From contig UAVY01000004.1 of assembly GCA_900446925.1 (NCBI GenBank), positions 868,001 to 932,000 of the forward strand: 64,000 nt of DNA, given 5' to 3'. Of this stretch, positions 45,038 to 54,436 are shown in pieces. The first letter of the stretch is position 1; the number at the start of each line of letters is the position of its first letter. The stretch is from Citrobacter koseri (GTDB taxonomy: Bacteria; Pseudomonadota; Gammaproteobacteria; Enterobacterales; Enterobacteriaceae). The position numbers and the translations under genes are program-made. The notes under the pieces were generated by a model, which was given only the letters and a program-made list of their open reading frames with translations, ran no database searches and was not told the origin of the DNA.

Positions 45038-46024
45038 ATGCAACCGCTTATGGACTCATGGCAGCGTAAATTCACCTATTTACGTCTGTCCGTTACCGAT
45101 GTGTGCAATTTTCGTTGTACCTACTGTCTGCCGGACGGGTACAAACCCGGCGGCGTGAGCAACAAGTCATTCTTGTCGGTGGATGAAGTTCGCCGCGTCA
45201 TCCGCGCGTTCTCCGCGCTGGGTACGGAAAAAGTCCGTCTTACCGGCGGGGAACCCTCCTTGCGCCGCGACTTTATCGATATTATCGCGGCGGTGCGTGA
45301 AAATGCGGCGATTCGCCAGATTGCGATAACGACCAATGGCTATCGCCTGGCGCGTGACGTCGCGCGCTGGCGTGAGGCCGGATTAACCGCCATCAACGTC
45401 AGCGTGGACAGTCTGGACGCTCGCCAGTTTTATGCCATCACCGGGCAGGATAAATTTCAGGACGTGATGAACGGTATTGATGCGGCGTTTGCCGCCGGTT
45501 TTGAAAAGGTCAAAGTGAATACGGTTCTGATGCGCGATGTGAATCATCATCAACTGGACACGTTTCTGGCCTGGATTAAGCCTCGCCGCATTCAGTTGCG
45601 CTTTATCGAACTGATGGAAACGGGTGAGGGCAGCGAGCTGTTTCAACGCCATCATATTTCGGGCGTGGTGCTGCGTGATGAACTGCTGCGACGCGGCTGG
45701 GTGCGCCAGATTCGCCAGCGCAGCGATGGCCCGGCACAGGTCTTTTGCCACCCGGACTTTGCAGGCGAAATTGGCCTGATCATGCCCTATGAAAAAACGT
45801 TCTGCGCCAGTTGCAACCGGCTGCGCGTCTCTTCCATCGGCAAACTGCATTTATGTCTTTTTGGTGATGGCGGGGTCGATTTACGAGACGTGCTGCAAGA
45901 CGATACGCAGCAGGATGCCCTTAAGATGCGTATTGCCGATGCGCTGACGCATAAAAAACAGACGCATTTTTTACATCAGGGGAACACCGGCATTACGCAA
46001 AACCTGTCGTACATTGGTGGATAG
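45038..46024 (+). CDS. moaA: GTP 3',8-cyclase MoaA, stand-alone copy
   Basis: A radical-SAM enzyme for the first step of molybdenum cofactor synthesis. 328 residues, intact. The SAM cluster motif CNFRCTYC is at residues 23-30, [15 protein letters not shown] follows, and the C-terminal cluster cysteines are in [20 protein letters not shown], with the terminal GG required for activity. ATG at 45038 follows CCCGAGGTTATCT. It is close to E. coli MoaA, but no moaB, moaC, moaD or moaE is present, and the 76-base leader is too short for the Moco riboswitch. It is therefore probably an extra copy serving the local Moco enzyme. Confidence 0.93.
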   Translation: MQPLMDSWQRKFTYLRLSVTDVCNFRCTYCLPDGYKPGGVSNKSFLSVDEVRRVIRAFSALGTEKVRLTGGEPSLRRDFIDIIAAVRENAAIRQIAITTNGYRLARDVARWREAGLTAINVSVDSLDARQFYAITGQDKFQDVMNGIDAAFAAGFEKVKVNTVLMRDVNHHQLDTFLAWIKPRRIQLRFIELMETGEGSELFQRHHISGVVLRDELLRRGWVRQIRQRSDGPAQVFCHPDFAGEIGLIMPYEKTFCASCNRLRVSSIGKLHLCLFGDGGVDLRDVLQDDTQQDALKMRIADALTHKKQTHFLHQGNTGITQNLSYIGG

Positions 46025-46036
46025 CGGGCAATGGAC

Positions 46037-46954
46037 TCAGGTCAGATTGAAGTAGCGATCGGGCTGATGCGGTTCCGGCAGGGGCTGTTGCCCGGTCATC
46101 TCTTTCAGATTGCGTTCAATGGTGTTGCAAATCGCGTTGAGCGGTAAATCGTTAGCCGATGTGCCAAAGGGATCTTCAAGTTCTTCCGCCAGGGAATCCC
46201 AGGATAAAAAGGTATAGGAAATAAAAACGGACACGAATGGCGTCATGTAATGCAGGTCGCCAACCAGCGCAAAAGGAAGAAGGGTACAAAAAAGATAAAC
46301 GGTTCGCTGGAGTATTAATGTATAAGCAAACGGCACCGGGGTATTTGCAATTCGTTCACAGCCGCCAATAACGTGGGCGATTTCATCTATTTTATTATCG
46401 ATGAGGCCGAATGTAATATCGCTCAGCTTGCCTTGTTCACGCAATGCTGCCATTTCATCGCCGATCAATAATAATATCCGGTTGGTTTTCATCGGGCTGA
46501 ACATGACCTGGGTAAGAATATGCCGGGGCAGAATTCGGTACATATCATATCCGGCGTCGGTTTTACGTAATTCATGTTTCAGACTCCAGCAAAGGGCAAT
46601 CAGATAACCTGAAATTCTTTTATGTAGCTCAACGTCATTCGGCAACAAATTTTTTAACTGACGGATGATGGAACGCTCGGCAATCAGTAAGGTTCCCCAC
46701 AGTCCCCGTGCCTCAACGAAACGGCTGTAGCTGGCGCTGTTGCGAAAGCCAAGAAAGATAGCGATTGCGATCCCCAGCAGGCTAAAAGGGGCAACGGTTA
46801 AGTGGATGCCCAGTTGCTCATACCATTGATAAATGATAATTGCGATAGCTGACATGACAAGGTTTAAAAATAACCGAAATGTTATTTTTGACAATACCGA
46901 GCCATGCCAATCAAATAATCGAAAAAACCAATGTTGCTCTGGTCTGATAATCAT
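46037..46954 (-). CDS. Bestrophin-family channel protein (YneE-like)
   Basis: An intact 305-residue inner-membrane protein of the UPF0187/bestrophin family, like E. coli YneE. It begins MIIRPEQHWFFRLFDWHGSVLS, with hydrophobic segments LNLVMSAIAIIIYQW, LGIAIAIFLGFRNSASYSRF and TVYLFCTLLPFALVGD, and the acidic C-terminal EELEDPFGTSANDLPL that is the family calcium-clasp-like motif. Bacterial members form pentameric ion channels. It is convergent with moaA (12 bases between stops) and divergent from the next gene. Confidence 0.9.
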   Translation of the reverse strand: MIIRPEQHWFFRLFDWHGSVLSKITFRLFLNLVMSAIAIIIYQWYEQLGIHLTVAPFSLLGIAIAIFLGFRNSASYSRFVEARGLWGTLLIAERSIIRQLKNLLPNDVELHKRISGYLIALCWSLKHELRKTDAGYDMYRILPRHILTQVMFSPMKTNRILLLIGDEMAALREQGKLSDITFGLIDNKIDEIAHVIGGCERIANTPVPFAYTLILQRTVYLFCTLLPFALVGDLHYMTPFVSVFISYTFLSWDSLAEELEDPFGTSANDLPLNAICNTIERNLKEMTGQQPLPEPHQPDRYFNLT

Positions 46955-47205
46955 GACTGACGATTTCTCTGAAGATGTAATGAGAAGGATTCAACGAAGG
47001 GTGAATGCAATAGAAACTATTTTAATCGTTATCTTGCCGTCTGACAATCAATGACGAATAAAAATAAGGCGGAATAAAAGTAATGGTATTGGTTTTATCA
47101 TTCGCTGGTGAATTTAATCATTACGTTATGTCTGTTGGCTCAGATTTGAACTGTCACCGTTATGGCGCAACCAATGTACATGCAACGTGAAGTATGACGG
47201 GTATA

Positions 47206-47236
47206 TTGACCTTGAAGTTAACTTTAAGGTTATGCT
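47206..47236 (+). promoter_or_regulatory. MerR-type promoter with 19-bp spacer before the saccharopine-dehydrogenase-like gene
   Basis: A -35 TTGACC (47206-47211) and a -10 TATGCT (47231-47236) are 19 bases apart, the overlong spacing that MerR-family activators correct by twisting DNA. The spacer is covered by a near-perfect dyad with arms ACCTTGAAGTT and AACTTTAAGGT. The core AAGTTAACTT is the same as in the soxS operator, but flanking bases differ. The start codon is 44 bases downstream. Confidence 0.82.
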
Positions 47237-47279
47237 GTGACGTAAGCCTGGCAATTTATTTATTAAAGGGGTCAATGCA

Positions 47280-48359
47280 ATGAATGAGCAACATTCCCAT
47301 CCAGAATTTCCGCGCTGGATGATCTATGGCGCGAACGGTTATACCGGAGAAATGATTGCCCGTGAGGCCGTACGGCGAGGATTCAGGCCAGTTCTGGCGG
47401 GGCGCAGGCAAGAAACGGTAGACTCTCTGGCTCGCAATCTCGGGCTTGAGGCTCACGCCTTCGCCCTTGATAACCCGGCTGAACTGCTCAGACAGCTTGA
47501 AGGGTGTGCTCTGGTATTAAATTGTGCGGGGCCGTTCTCCGCTACTGCGGCGCCTTTGATGGAGGCCTGCCTGCAAACCCGAACCCATTATCTTGATATT
47601 ACAGGGGAGATAGGCGTGTTCGAAGCGGCACAACTGCTGAATACCCGTGCCCGGGATGCCGGTGTTGTATTGTGCCCCGGCGTCGGGTTTGACGTTATTC
47701 CTACGGACTGCGTGGCGGCCGCCCTGAAGGAGGCCCTGCCGGATGCGATCCGCCTTAACCTGGGATTCGATTCACGCTCTGTTTTTTCTCCGGTACGGCG
47801 AAAACAGCGATCGAGGGGTTGGCGCAGGGCGGAAAAATTCGGCGAGGAGGGAAGATCATTACCGTGCCGCTTGCTTATGAAGTTCGCCGTATTGACTTCG
47901 GCGATGGCGAGAAGGACGCGATGACAATCCCCTGGGGGGACGTGTCCACGGCGTATTACACGACAGGTATTCCAGACATTCAGGTCTTTGTGCCGGGGTC
48001 GACGCGCATGATTTCCCAGGCCCGGAGAGCAAACTACATCAGGCCATTGCTGCGACTGGCGTGGGTTCAGAAGCTCCTCAAGGCTTATATATCCCGAACG
48101 GTGAAAGGCCCCGGAGAAATGAAACGTGAACAGACGCCCTCTTTTGTGTGGGGGAGAGGCCATCAACGCCCGTGGCGACAAAAAAACTGCCCGTATCCGT
48201 ACACCGAATGGTTATACCCTGACCATTATGGGGGCGTTAGCGGTGGTTGAGCACCTGATGATGAACCGGATTGCAGGAGGGGCCTACACGCCGGCAACGT
48301 TAATGGGCGCAAATCTGATAACCCGGTTACCAGGGGCTGGCCCGCTGAGGATTGTATAA
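47280..48359 (+). CDS. Saccharopine-dehydrogenase-like NAD(P)-binding protein, frameshifts
   Basis: About 360 residues. The Rossmann motif MIYGANGYTGEMIAREAVRRG starts at residue about 14. Further matching blocks are LVLNCAGPFSATAAPLMEACL, VVLCPGVGFDVIPTDCVAAAL and, after shifts near 47800 and 48135, ITVPLAYEVRRIDFGDGEKD and RTPNGYTLTIMGALAVVEHL. It ends GAGPLRIV at 48359. ATG at 47280 follows AAGGGGTCAATGCA. It probably reduces or oxidises a small ketone or imine. It is driven by the MerR-type promoter upstream. Confidence 0.85.
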
Positions 48360-48399
48360 TTGCTCAGGGCGGGACAGGGGATGCTCCCGCCCTTTGCGC

Positions 48400-49377
48400 T
48401 TATTCAAGGGTAAGGATAACTTTACCGATATGAGTTCCGGCATCCAGTAACGTATGTGCCTGACGGACATCCTCAAATTTAACTATCTGGTGAATGACGG
48501 GTTTACACTTTCCGGCTTCGATTAAAGGCCATACTTTTTGTATGAGCTGTTGGGCGATTTCTTCCTTTTCAGCGGCGTCCCGGCTCCTCATCGTTGAACC
48601 GGTTACCACCGCTCTTTTAAGGATCAGTTCCTGGATATCGAATTCCTTAACCATCCTGCCCCCCATAAATCCAATCAGTACGAGCCGACCGTCCTTTTAA
48701 GAAGGCGAAGGTTCTTGTTAAAATAAGCGGCGCCGACAATATCAAGAATAACATCAACGCCTTTTCCGTCGGTTCTACTGAGGATTTCTTCTTCAAAATC
48801 ATGGGTTCTGTAGTTAATGATTTCCCCATATTGTTGCAGGAACGGAATTTTATCGTCACTTCCGACGGTGCTGAACGCTTTAATATTCATGGCATTACAC
48901 AACGCCAGCGCGGTCGTCCCCTATGCCGCTTGCGCCACCGTGGATCAAAACAACATCCTCTTTTTTCACTTTTCCTAACGAAAAAAGATTGGCCCATACC
49001 GTAAAGAATGTTTCCGGGAGCGCTGCTGCTTCTGTAAAACTTAAATTTTGTGGGACAGGCAATACCTGACCTGCCGGAACGGCGCAAAATTCTGCATATC
49101 CCCCGCCATTGGTGAGCGCACAGACGCGATCGCCAACTGAAAAGTGAGCAACGTTTTTCCCGATTGAGTGTACGATACCCGCGACTTCCAGCCCGGGAAC
49201 CGGCGTAACACCCTCTGGCATGGGATATTTTCCCTCTCTCTGCATAATATCCGGGCGATTTACGCCGGCCGCTTTAACTGAGATCAGGACATCGTTCTCG
49301 CCACATTCCGGCATTTTTCCCTGGCTTACCTTCAGAACTTCAGGGCCGCCAGCTTCTGTTATCTCAATGAGTTTCAT
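48400..49377 (-). CDS. MDR-family NAD(P)H:quinone oxidoreductase, frameshifts
   Basis: About 326 residues, zinc-independent quinone reductase type. ATG at 49377 gives MKLIEITEAGGPEVLKV. Landmarks are AAGVNRPDIMQREGKYP, GLEVAGIVHSIGKNV, the NADPH motif HGGASGIG, and KGVDVILDIVGAAYFNKNL. Shifts near 48925 and 48695 break the nucleotide-binding half. The end HIGKVILTLE is at 48400. It starts 56 bases after the epimerase-like gene and probably shares its MerR-type promoter. Confidence 0.88.
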
Positions 49378-49433
49378 CTGATTCTACCTGTTTAATGTCA
49401 GGGGTTGATTAGCGATACTACCTGCGTGGTTGT

Positions 49434-50387
49434 TTATTTGTCTTTCTTTACGGTGAGTGGCGCTTTCCATTCACGGTAAAGGGTTTCCAGTCCCTGACGG
49501 TACGTTGTTATCTGAAAGTCCGGGAATCGCCGCTTAAATTTTGATGAATCAAACAGGTTATCATGTTGATAGCGGGGCAGGAGCTCCCGGAATTCCCGTG
49601 GGCCTTTGGAAAAGATACCGGCGGCGAACAAGGCGAATTTGCTCAGGACAGACCATGACGTTTCTTTCCCGAACACGTTACAGGCCAGAGAAACGAACTG
49701 CGCATAGGTGAGCCGTTCATCGCAACAGGGCAGGTGCCACGTCTGACCGAAGGCATCAGGGGTGTTGCCAAGGCGCGCTAAAGCCCGACTGGCATCGGGA
49801 GTCCATATGAGCGTACGTAACGTGTCGTCACGTAATGGCACGCGTGGCTTTTTCCCTGCTTTAAGTCTGTCTAAAATTAAGGCATTGGTAAAACTCTGGG
49901 TTTTCCCCGGCCCATAAAACTCGGGCGCGCGCCCGATAAGCACAGGGATGTCGCCCCGGCGCATCTCCTCCAGCACTTTGTTTGCCATCAGGGCCCGAAC
50001 CCGCCCTTTGCGCCCTGACGGCAGGAACAGCGTTTCCTCGGTCTGCAATCTGCTGTCCTGTGGGTACATATAAGTATTGTCAAAATAAACAAAACTTGCC
50101 CCCACTGTCCGACACGCGTTCAGCGCGTTTTGCAGCATTACCGGAAACTGCTGTTCCCAGAGGTCGGCATCCGGCGGCAGACCCGCCGCAAAATAGACAA
50201 TGCGGCTTCCTTTAACCGCTTCCAGTGTCTGACGGGCATCCAGTAAATCAGCGGGCATAAGGCTATCGCTGTCATTTACCTTCTGTGGATTACGGCTTAC
50301 AAGCCTCAGTTCAGCACTGTAAGAATGCGTTAACTCGCGAGCAAGTTCCCGGGCAATCTGTCCGCTTGCCCCCAGAATCGTTTGCAT
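49434..50387 (-). CDS. NAD-dependent epimerase/dehydratase-family protein
   Basis: An intact 317-residue short-chain-dehydrogenase-like protein. N-terminal Rossmann motif ILGASGQIARELARELT; then VYFAAGLPPDADLWEQQF, FVYFDNTYMYPQ (with the Tyr of an SDR active site region) and LIGRAPEFYGPGKTQSF. It resembles NmrA/atypical SDR proteins that act on small carbonyl compounds; the substrate is unknown. ATG at 50387. First gene of a probable two-gene unit with the quinone oxidoreductase. Confidence 0.85.
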   Translation of the reverse strand: MQTILGASGQIARELARELTHSYSAELRLVSRNPQKVNDSDSLMPADLLDARQTLEAVKGSRIVYFAAGLPPDADLWEQQFPVMLQNALNACRTVGASFVYFDNTYMYPQDSRLQTEETLFLPSGRKGRVRALMANKVLEEMRRGDIPVLIGRAPEFYGPGKTQSFTNALILDRLKAGKKPRVPLRDDTLRTLIWTPDASRALARLGNTPDAFGQTWHLPCCDERLTYAQFVSLACNVFGKETSWSVLSKFALFAAGIFSKGPREFRELLPRYQHDNLFDSSKFKRRFPDFQITTYRQGLETLYREWKAPLTVKKDK

Positions 50388-50443
50388 CTCACTTCCTCTT
50401 CGACAATTTCAGACGGGTGTCCCGGCCCATTGGCCTTTTTCAA

Positions 50444-50474
50444 AGTATAAGTTTAAAGTTCACTTGAAGGTCAA
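50444..50474 (-). promoter_or_regulatory. MerR-type promoter with 19-bp spacer before the epimerase-like gene
   Basis: On the minus strand -35 TTGACC (50474-50469) and -10 TATACT (50449-50444) are separated by exactly 19 bases. The spacer dyad ACCTTCAAGTGAACTTTAAACT shares ACCTT-AAGT-AACTTTAA with the site at 47206-47236. The same regulator probably acts at both, yet no MerR-family gene is encoded in this window. Confidence 0.8.
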
Positions 50475-50636
50475 TGGGGTGTTGCGACGTTGTTTAAATG
50501 TCGTCTGGTATTGGGATACACCGCCAGCAACGGAATGGCGCCGAAGCCGAACATCAAACGATGAAAAATACGAGATTGCGCGTTGTCGAGGCATGGTAGA
50601 GTGGGGGGGCTCAAAGAATGATTCGAGGTTTGCGCT

Positions 50637-51429
50637 ATGCAACAAATTGATTTTTACATGGTTGATGCCTTTAGCACGGCTACTTTTGGCGGCAATGCCG
50701 CAGCCGTGTGTCCGCTCACCGAGTGGTTGCCTGATGAGACATTATTGAAAATGTCCAAACAGCATAACCAGTCAGAAACGGCTTTTTTTGTCCCAAATGA
50801 AAACGGCTTCGAGTTGCGCTGGTTTACCACTCAAGGGGAAATAAATCTGTGTGGGCATGCCACACTTGCTGCCGCGCACGTCATCTTTGAACATCTTGAT
50901 TACCCGGGCGCGACTATCCATTTTGATACCCGGTTTGTTGGCCCATTGACAGTAGCACGCAGCGGCGAGTGGTTGACGCTTGATTTTCCAGCCTGGGAAA
51001 CCGAGCCCGTCGTGCCGCCGTCCTTATTGCTGGAAACGTTGGGCATCACAGAATGCAAAGAAGTGCGCGTGGCGCGTGATTACATGGTCGTGCTGGATAA
51101 TCAACGGCAGGTAGAAGCGCTACGCCCGAACATTAATGCCATGCTCCCTCTGGGAAAAATGGTTTGCATAACCGCGCCCGGCGAAGAGAAATACGATTTT
51201 GTCAGCCGTTTCTTTTGCCCGGGAGAAGCCGTGGCGGAAGACCCCCGTTACAGGTTCAGCACATAGCATGCTAATTCCGTACTGGGCTGAAAAACTGAAA
51301 AAAACACAAATGCTGGCGCACCAGGGCGCCGAACGTGGCGGGGATTTACGCTGCCAGCGAGTGGGGGATCGAGTCCACATCGGCGGACAGGCAACAACTT
51401 ATCTGCTGGGTAAGGTACTGTTGCGCTAG
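50637..51429 (+). CDS. PhzF-family isomerase-like protein (YddE type), one frameshift
   Basis: About 263 residues. ATG at 50637 gives MQQIDFYMVDAFSTATFGGN. The PhzF signature FGGNAAAVCPL, the catalytic glutamate in NQSETAFFVP (about residue 47) and LCGHATLAAAHVIF are conserved. A missing or extra base near 51247 breaks RFSTDPVTGSAHSMLIPYW; the second frame ends LLGKVLLR at 51429. The family catalyses double-bond isomerisation in diverse pathways; the substrate is unknown. Confidence 0.9.
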
Positions 51430-51512
51430 AACGTCCAGAATGCGGTTCGGAATGGGCTTCCGGTAAAAGGTCTGCTGTACGATTATGGCAGACCTGACGG
51501 CGCTTTAGACTG

Positions 51513-51535
51513 ACTGCGTTGTGCCAGGAGGGGAT
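51513..51535 (+). repeat. Partial copy of the GTGCCAGGAG palindromic element
   Basis: ACTGCGTTGTGCCAGGAGGGGAT resembles only the right arm of the element described at 52182, 52998, 54203 and 55242; no left arm is recognisable. It lies in the gap between the PhzF gene and the first GNAT gene. Confidence 0.5.
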
Positions 51536-51661
51536 ATTGCTAACGCAACGGCGTATTAATCAGCGGAGTGCAGGTCAGTGCCATAAGAAATAGATATTAG
51601 ACAAAGATACTGCCGCTTGTTTGTATGTTACAAACATGTAATCAATTTTTTTGGAAAAGTC

Positions 51662-52141
51662 TTGTTCACTATCAAAACTGACGATCTCTCCCATCCAGCA
51701 GTGCAAGCGTTAGTGGCCTATCATATTTCCGGCATGCTGGAGCAGTCCCCACCAGAAAGTAGCCATGCTTTAGATATTCGAAAACTGCGTGACCCAGCTG
51801 TGATATTTTGGTCAGCATGGGAAGGGGTACAACTCGCAGGAATTGGCGCGCTGAAAATACTGGATGATGAACATGGTGAGCTGAAATCAATGCGTACCGC
51901 GCCAAATTTTTTGCGTCGTGGCGTAGCGAATCAGCTTTTACAGCATATCTTGCAGGTTGCGCATATCAAAGGCCTACGACGTTTAAGTTTAGAAACCGGG
52001 ACACAGCCAGGGTTTTCCGCTTGCCATCAACTTTATATTAAGCACGGTTTCGTTAACTGCGAGCCGTTTGCTGATTATCAGTCTGATCCAAATAGCCGTT
52101 TTATGACATTAGTTTTATGTGAGAAAGATAAATTGTCATGA
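51662..52141 (+). CDS. GNAT-family N-acetyltransferase (YsnE-like)
   Basis: About 159 residues. I propose TTG at 51662, giving (M)FTIKTDDLSHPAVQALVAYH behind GGAAAAGTC; no good ATG exists and the frame upstream looks non-coding. The acetyl-CoA loop region MRTAPNFLRRGVANQLLQHIL holds the R-R-G-A type signature, and FSACHQLYIKHGFVNCEPF is the usual C-terminal strand. Substrate unknown. The first of three GNAT genes in this accessory stretch. Confidence 0.82.
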   Translation: MFTIKTDDLSHPAVQALVAYHISGMLEQSPPESSHALDIRKLRDPAVIFWSAWEGVQLAGIGALKILDDEHGELKSMRTAPNFLRRGVANQLLQHILQVAHIKGLRRLSLETGTQPGFSACHQLYIKHGFVNCEPFADYQSDPNSRFMTLVLCEKDKLS

Positions 52142-52181
52142 CTAATGCAGAGAGAATGGTGCCATATTAGTTCAAAAAAAT

Positions 52182-52247
52182 TCTGCTCCTTGCTCACTGT
52201 AGACGTGACGACCACTCAGCCCAGCCGCTGCGTGCCAGGAGGGGAAG
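52182..52247. repeat. Dispersed palindromic element, copy 2
   Basis: Left arm TCTGCTCCTTGCTCACTGTAG (part) and right arm GCCGCTGCGTGCCAGGAG, about 20 bases apart and partly complementary. Lies directly after the first GNAT gene. Similar in layout to the copies at 52998, 54203 and 55242. Confidence 0.7.
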
Positions 52248-52341
52248 TTGTATACTTTATACGTGCGCCAGTCAAAGTTGATCATTCAGGTGTGAATGAT
52301 AAAGTTGTTAACTCCTCTCTCTAAAAAGGTGATTAAATCTA

Positions 52342-52875
52342 ATGCATCATATCTCTTCTGTCAGTCTCAATTATCGCTGTCTCCAGCATACAGACTGGCC
52401 ATTTTTTTTGGCATTAAATCAGGATCGTCATGTGATGCATTTTATTAGTGATTCACGTACTGATGACGAGATTAGAACCCAGTCTTTTGAAAGCCGTCTA
52501 CAGCCTTGGCATAAAGGCAGTGAACGCTGGTTATGTATGATAATGAGTCGAAAGGATACAGATATACCAATTGGTGTAACTGGCTTTATTGATCGTGGTG
52601 AAGGCATCGCGGAAGTGGGGTTTATCCTGGCATCAGAATTTCACGGCAAAGGTTTTGGTACAGAATCATTAAAAGATATTGCCCGCTTTGCTTTCGATGA
52701 GCATGGGTATCGTAAGCTCACTGCTACGGTAACAGCTGGCAACAAAGCATCGCGGAGAATATTGCATAAAGTCGGATTTCAGCAGGAGGGAACTCTAAGA
52801 AAAAACTATTTCCTGCATGGTTGCTGGCATGATGATTGGGTATTTGGATTGTTGAGAGAAGAATTTAGTTACTGA
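52342..52875 (+). CDS. RimJ/RimL-type GNAT N-acetyltransferase
   Basis: An intact 177-residue acetyltransferase. MHHISSVSLNYRCLQHTDW starts at ATG 52342. The acetyl-CoA-binding region is ASEFHGKGFGTESLKDIARF (G-K-G-F-G), followed by RKLTATVTAGNKASRRILHK and VGFQQEGTLRKNYFLHG, typical of RimL-like enzymes. It could acetylate a small molecule or peptide; nothing shows which. Flanked on both sides by copies of the palindromic element. Confidence 0.9.
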   Translation: MHHISSVSLNYRCLQHTDWPFFLALNQDRHVMHFISDSRTDDEIRTQSFESRLQPWHKGSERWLCMIMSRKDTDIPIGVTGFIDRGEGIAEVGFILASEFHGKGFGTESLKDIARFAFDEHGYRKLTATVTAGNKASRRILHKVGFQQEGTLRKNYFLHGCWHDDWVFGLLREEFSY

Positions 52876-52997
52876 AAAATGAAACGGCAAAACATGCCCA
52901 ATTCTGGAAATGTTGCAGCGAGGTTCTACACATACATTCATTTCAGAATGGCATTTGAGTCAACCGACATATATGTTGTACCAGGGGCATCGTCAAT

Positions 52998-53055
52998 GCC
53001 TGCTTCTCGCTCATAGTAGACCTTCGCACTTGTCCGCTGTGTGCCAGAAGCGGAC
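52998..53055. repeat. Dispersed palindromic element, copy 3
   Basis: Left arm GCCTGCTTCTCGCTCATAG and right arm GTCCGCTGTGTGCCAGAAGC, separated by about 10 bases. It lies in the 359-base gap after the RimL-like gene. The remainder of that gap shows no gene I can support. Confidence 0.75.
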
Positions 53056-53234
53056 GCTGTTATCTTCGTTGTCCATGTCCGATAACGCAGAATTTTATCC
53101 AGTAGATTCACGGTGCGGGTGCTTTCATGGCTGCTTGGGTAGTAAAGGTAATTTAGAGGGCTGATATAAAACCGTCTGGAATGTAGTGGTATCATCCTGC
53201 CTATCGAATCAGATCTACTAAGTCAAATAAGGCA

Positions 53235-54054
53235 ATGACTAAACAGATTATGCATCCCGGCCATGTCGCTGAGGTTTGCAGCCAAATCAAAAAATCAAAC
53301 AACAGAGATTTCATCTCTGATGGATTTCGCCAATTGCTAAGCCAGCTGCCGATGGGGTTTCATGATGTAACCGCCACGACTGTGTGGCGGTCGAGGAAAA
53401 CCGATGTGGCCCACCCGGAAGGGTTCGATCATGTTACCGATATTATTTATCCACCCGCGCAGTACGCCAGAACCGGAAGGCTAAATACGGAGGGGATGTC
53501 TATTTTATACACATCTATCAGCAATCATGGATGCCTGGCAGAAATTGGAGCCCAGCGGGGGGGATAAAGTTCATGTGTCCGCATTCACCCTGAAACCAGA
53601 GCAGAGACTGCATTGCGGCTTTTTGGGCGATATTGTTAGGGCACATAAATGGAGTAGCGAAGATTTTCCACAGGTACAAAAGATCCTTGAGCCGTATACG
53701 GAAGCGCAAAAAACCAGTATTTTCATGATAGACAGTTTCCTTGCTGAAACACTTGCCGATAGCCGAGCGAAGGAAAACCACTACCTGCATACCACAACAC
53801 TTGCTGATGTCATCCGCAATGGGAAAAATGCGTTGGATGCTATCGTTTATCCTGGAGTGGAGTCCTCCGGCGCCAAGAACTATGCAATCCACTGCGACGC
53901 GATGTTTAAATTCAATATTGCAGATATGTACCTGCTAGAGATTATCCAAAAGTATCCCTACGGGCTGTATGAATGGCGGCTACTTAAGCAATTAGAAAGC
54001 TATGATGATGGCCGAATTATCTGGAAAGAGCCATGCTGTACGAATGTCGCATGA
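53235..54054 (+). CDS. RES-domain protein without partner antitoxin, one frameshift
   Basis: About 273 residues. ATG at 53235 gives MTKQIMHPGHVAEVCSQIKK. The RES pattern is visible: arginine in ARTGRLNTEGMSILYTSISN, glutamate in CLAEIGA, and serine in IVYPGVESSGAKNYAI. An indel in the G-run near 53560 breaks the frame after CLAEIGAQ. RES proteins are usually NAD-degrading toxins paired with an Xre-type antitoxin just upstream. No antitoxin-like gene is visible here, so this may be a non-toxic or solitary member, or the antitoxin is lost. Confidence 0.75.
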
Positions 54055-54202
54055 TGTGTTACTGCGCGAAGAAAGGTATATGATATTTCTTTTGAGTACC
54101 GTCAGCAGCACTAAATAGCTGTGCAGAATTATAGATCCCGTAGAGGGAACTCAGCCCGGATTGTTCGATCTGAGCAATCGCTAAACCAATTGGTAAGGCT
54201 AA

Positions 54203-54270
54203 CTTCCGCTCCTCGCTCAAAGCGGACCTGACAGACAACTGTACTGTCCGCTGTGTGCCAGGAGCGGAAG
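54203..54270. repeat. Dispersed palindromic element, copy 4 (best conserved)
   Basis: Left arm CTTCCGCTCCTCGCTCAAAG..GAC (54203-54227) and right arm GTCCGCTGTGTGCCAGGAG..AAG (54246-54270) are near-perfect reverse complements over 25 bases, with an 18-base loop. This copy best defines the element: about 68 bases, able to fold into one long hairpin. The rest of 54055-54436 holds only a short doubtful open frame. Confidence 0.82.
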
Positions 54271-54436
54271 TTTAATTGTTCTGACCAGCTCTCAAATCGC
54301 GGTCAGATTTTGTCGACCGTTTCAGATGCTTCTCAGCAAACCTTTGTTCAACGACAACAGCGACTTCTTAATTTCGTTATCGCCGATGTGAATGCTAAAA
54401 TTCCTGAAAGTTTCACTATTGCCAAAGCATCCATTT

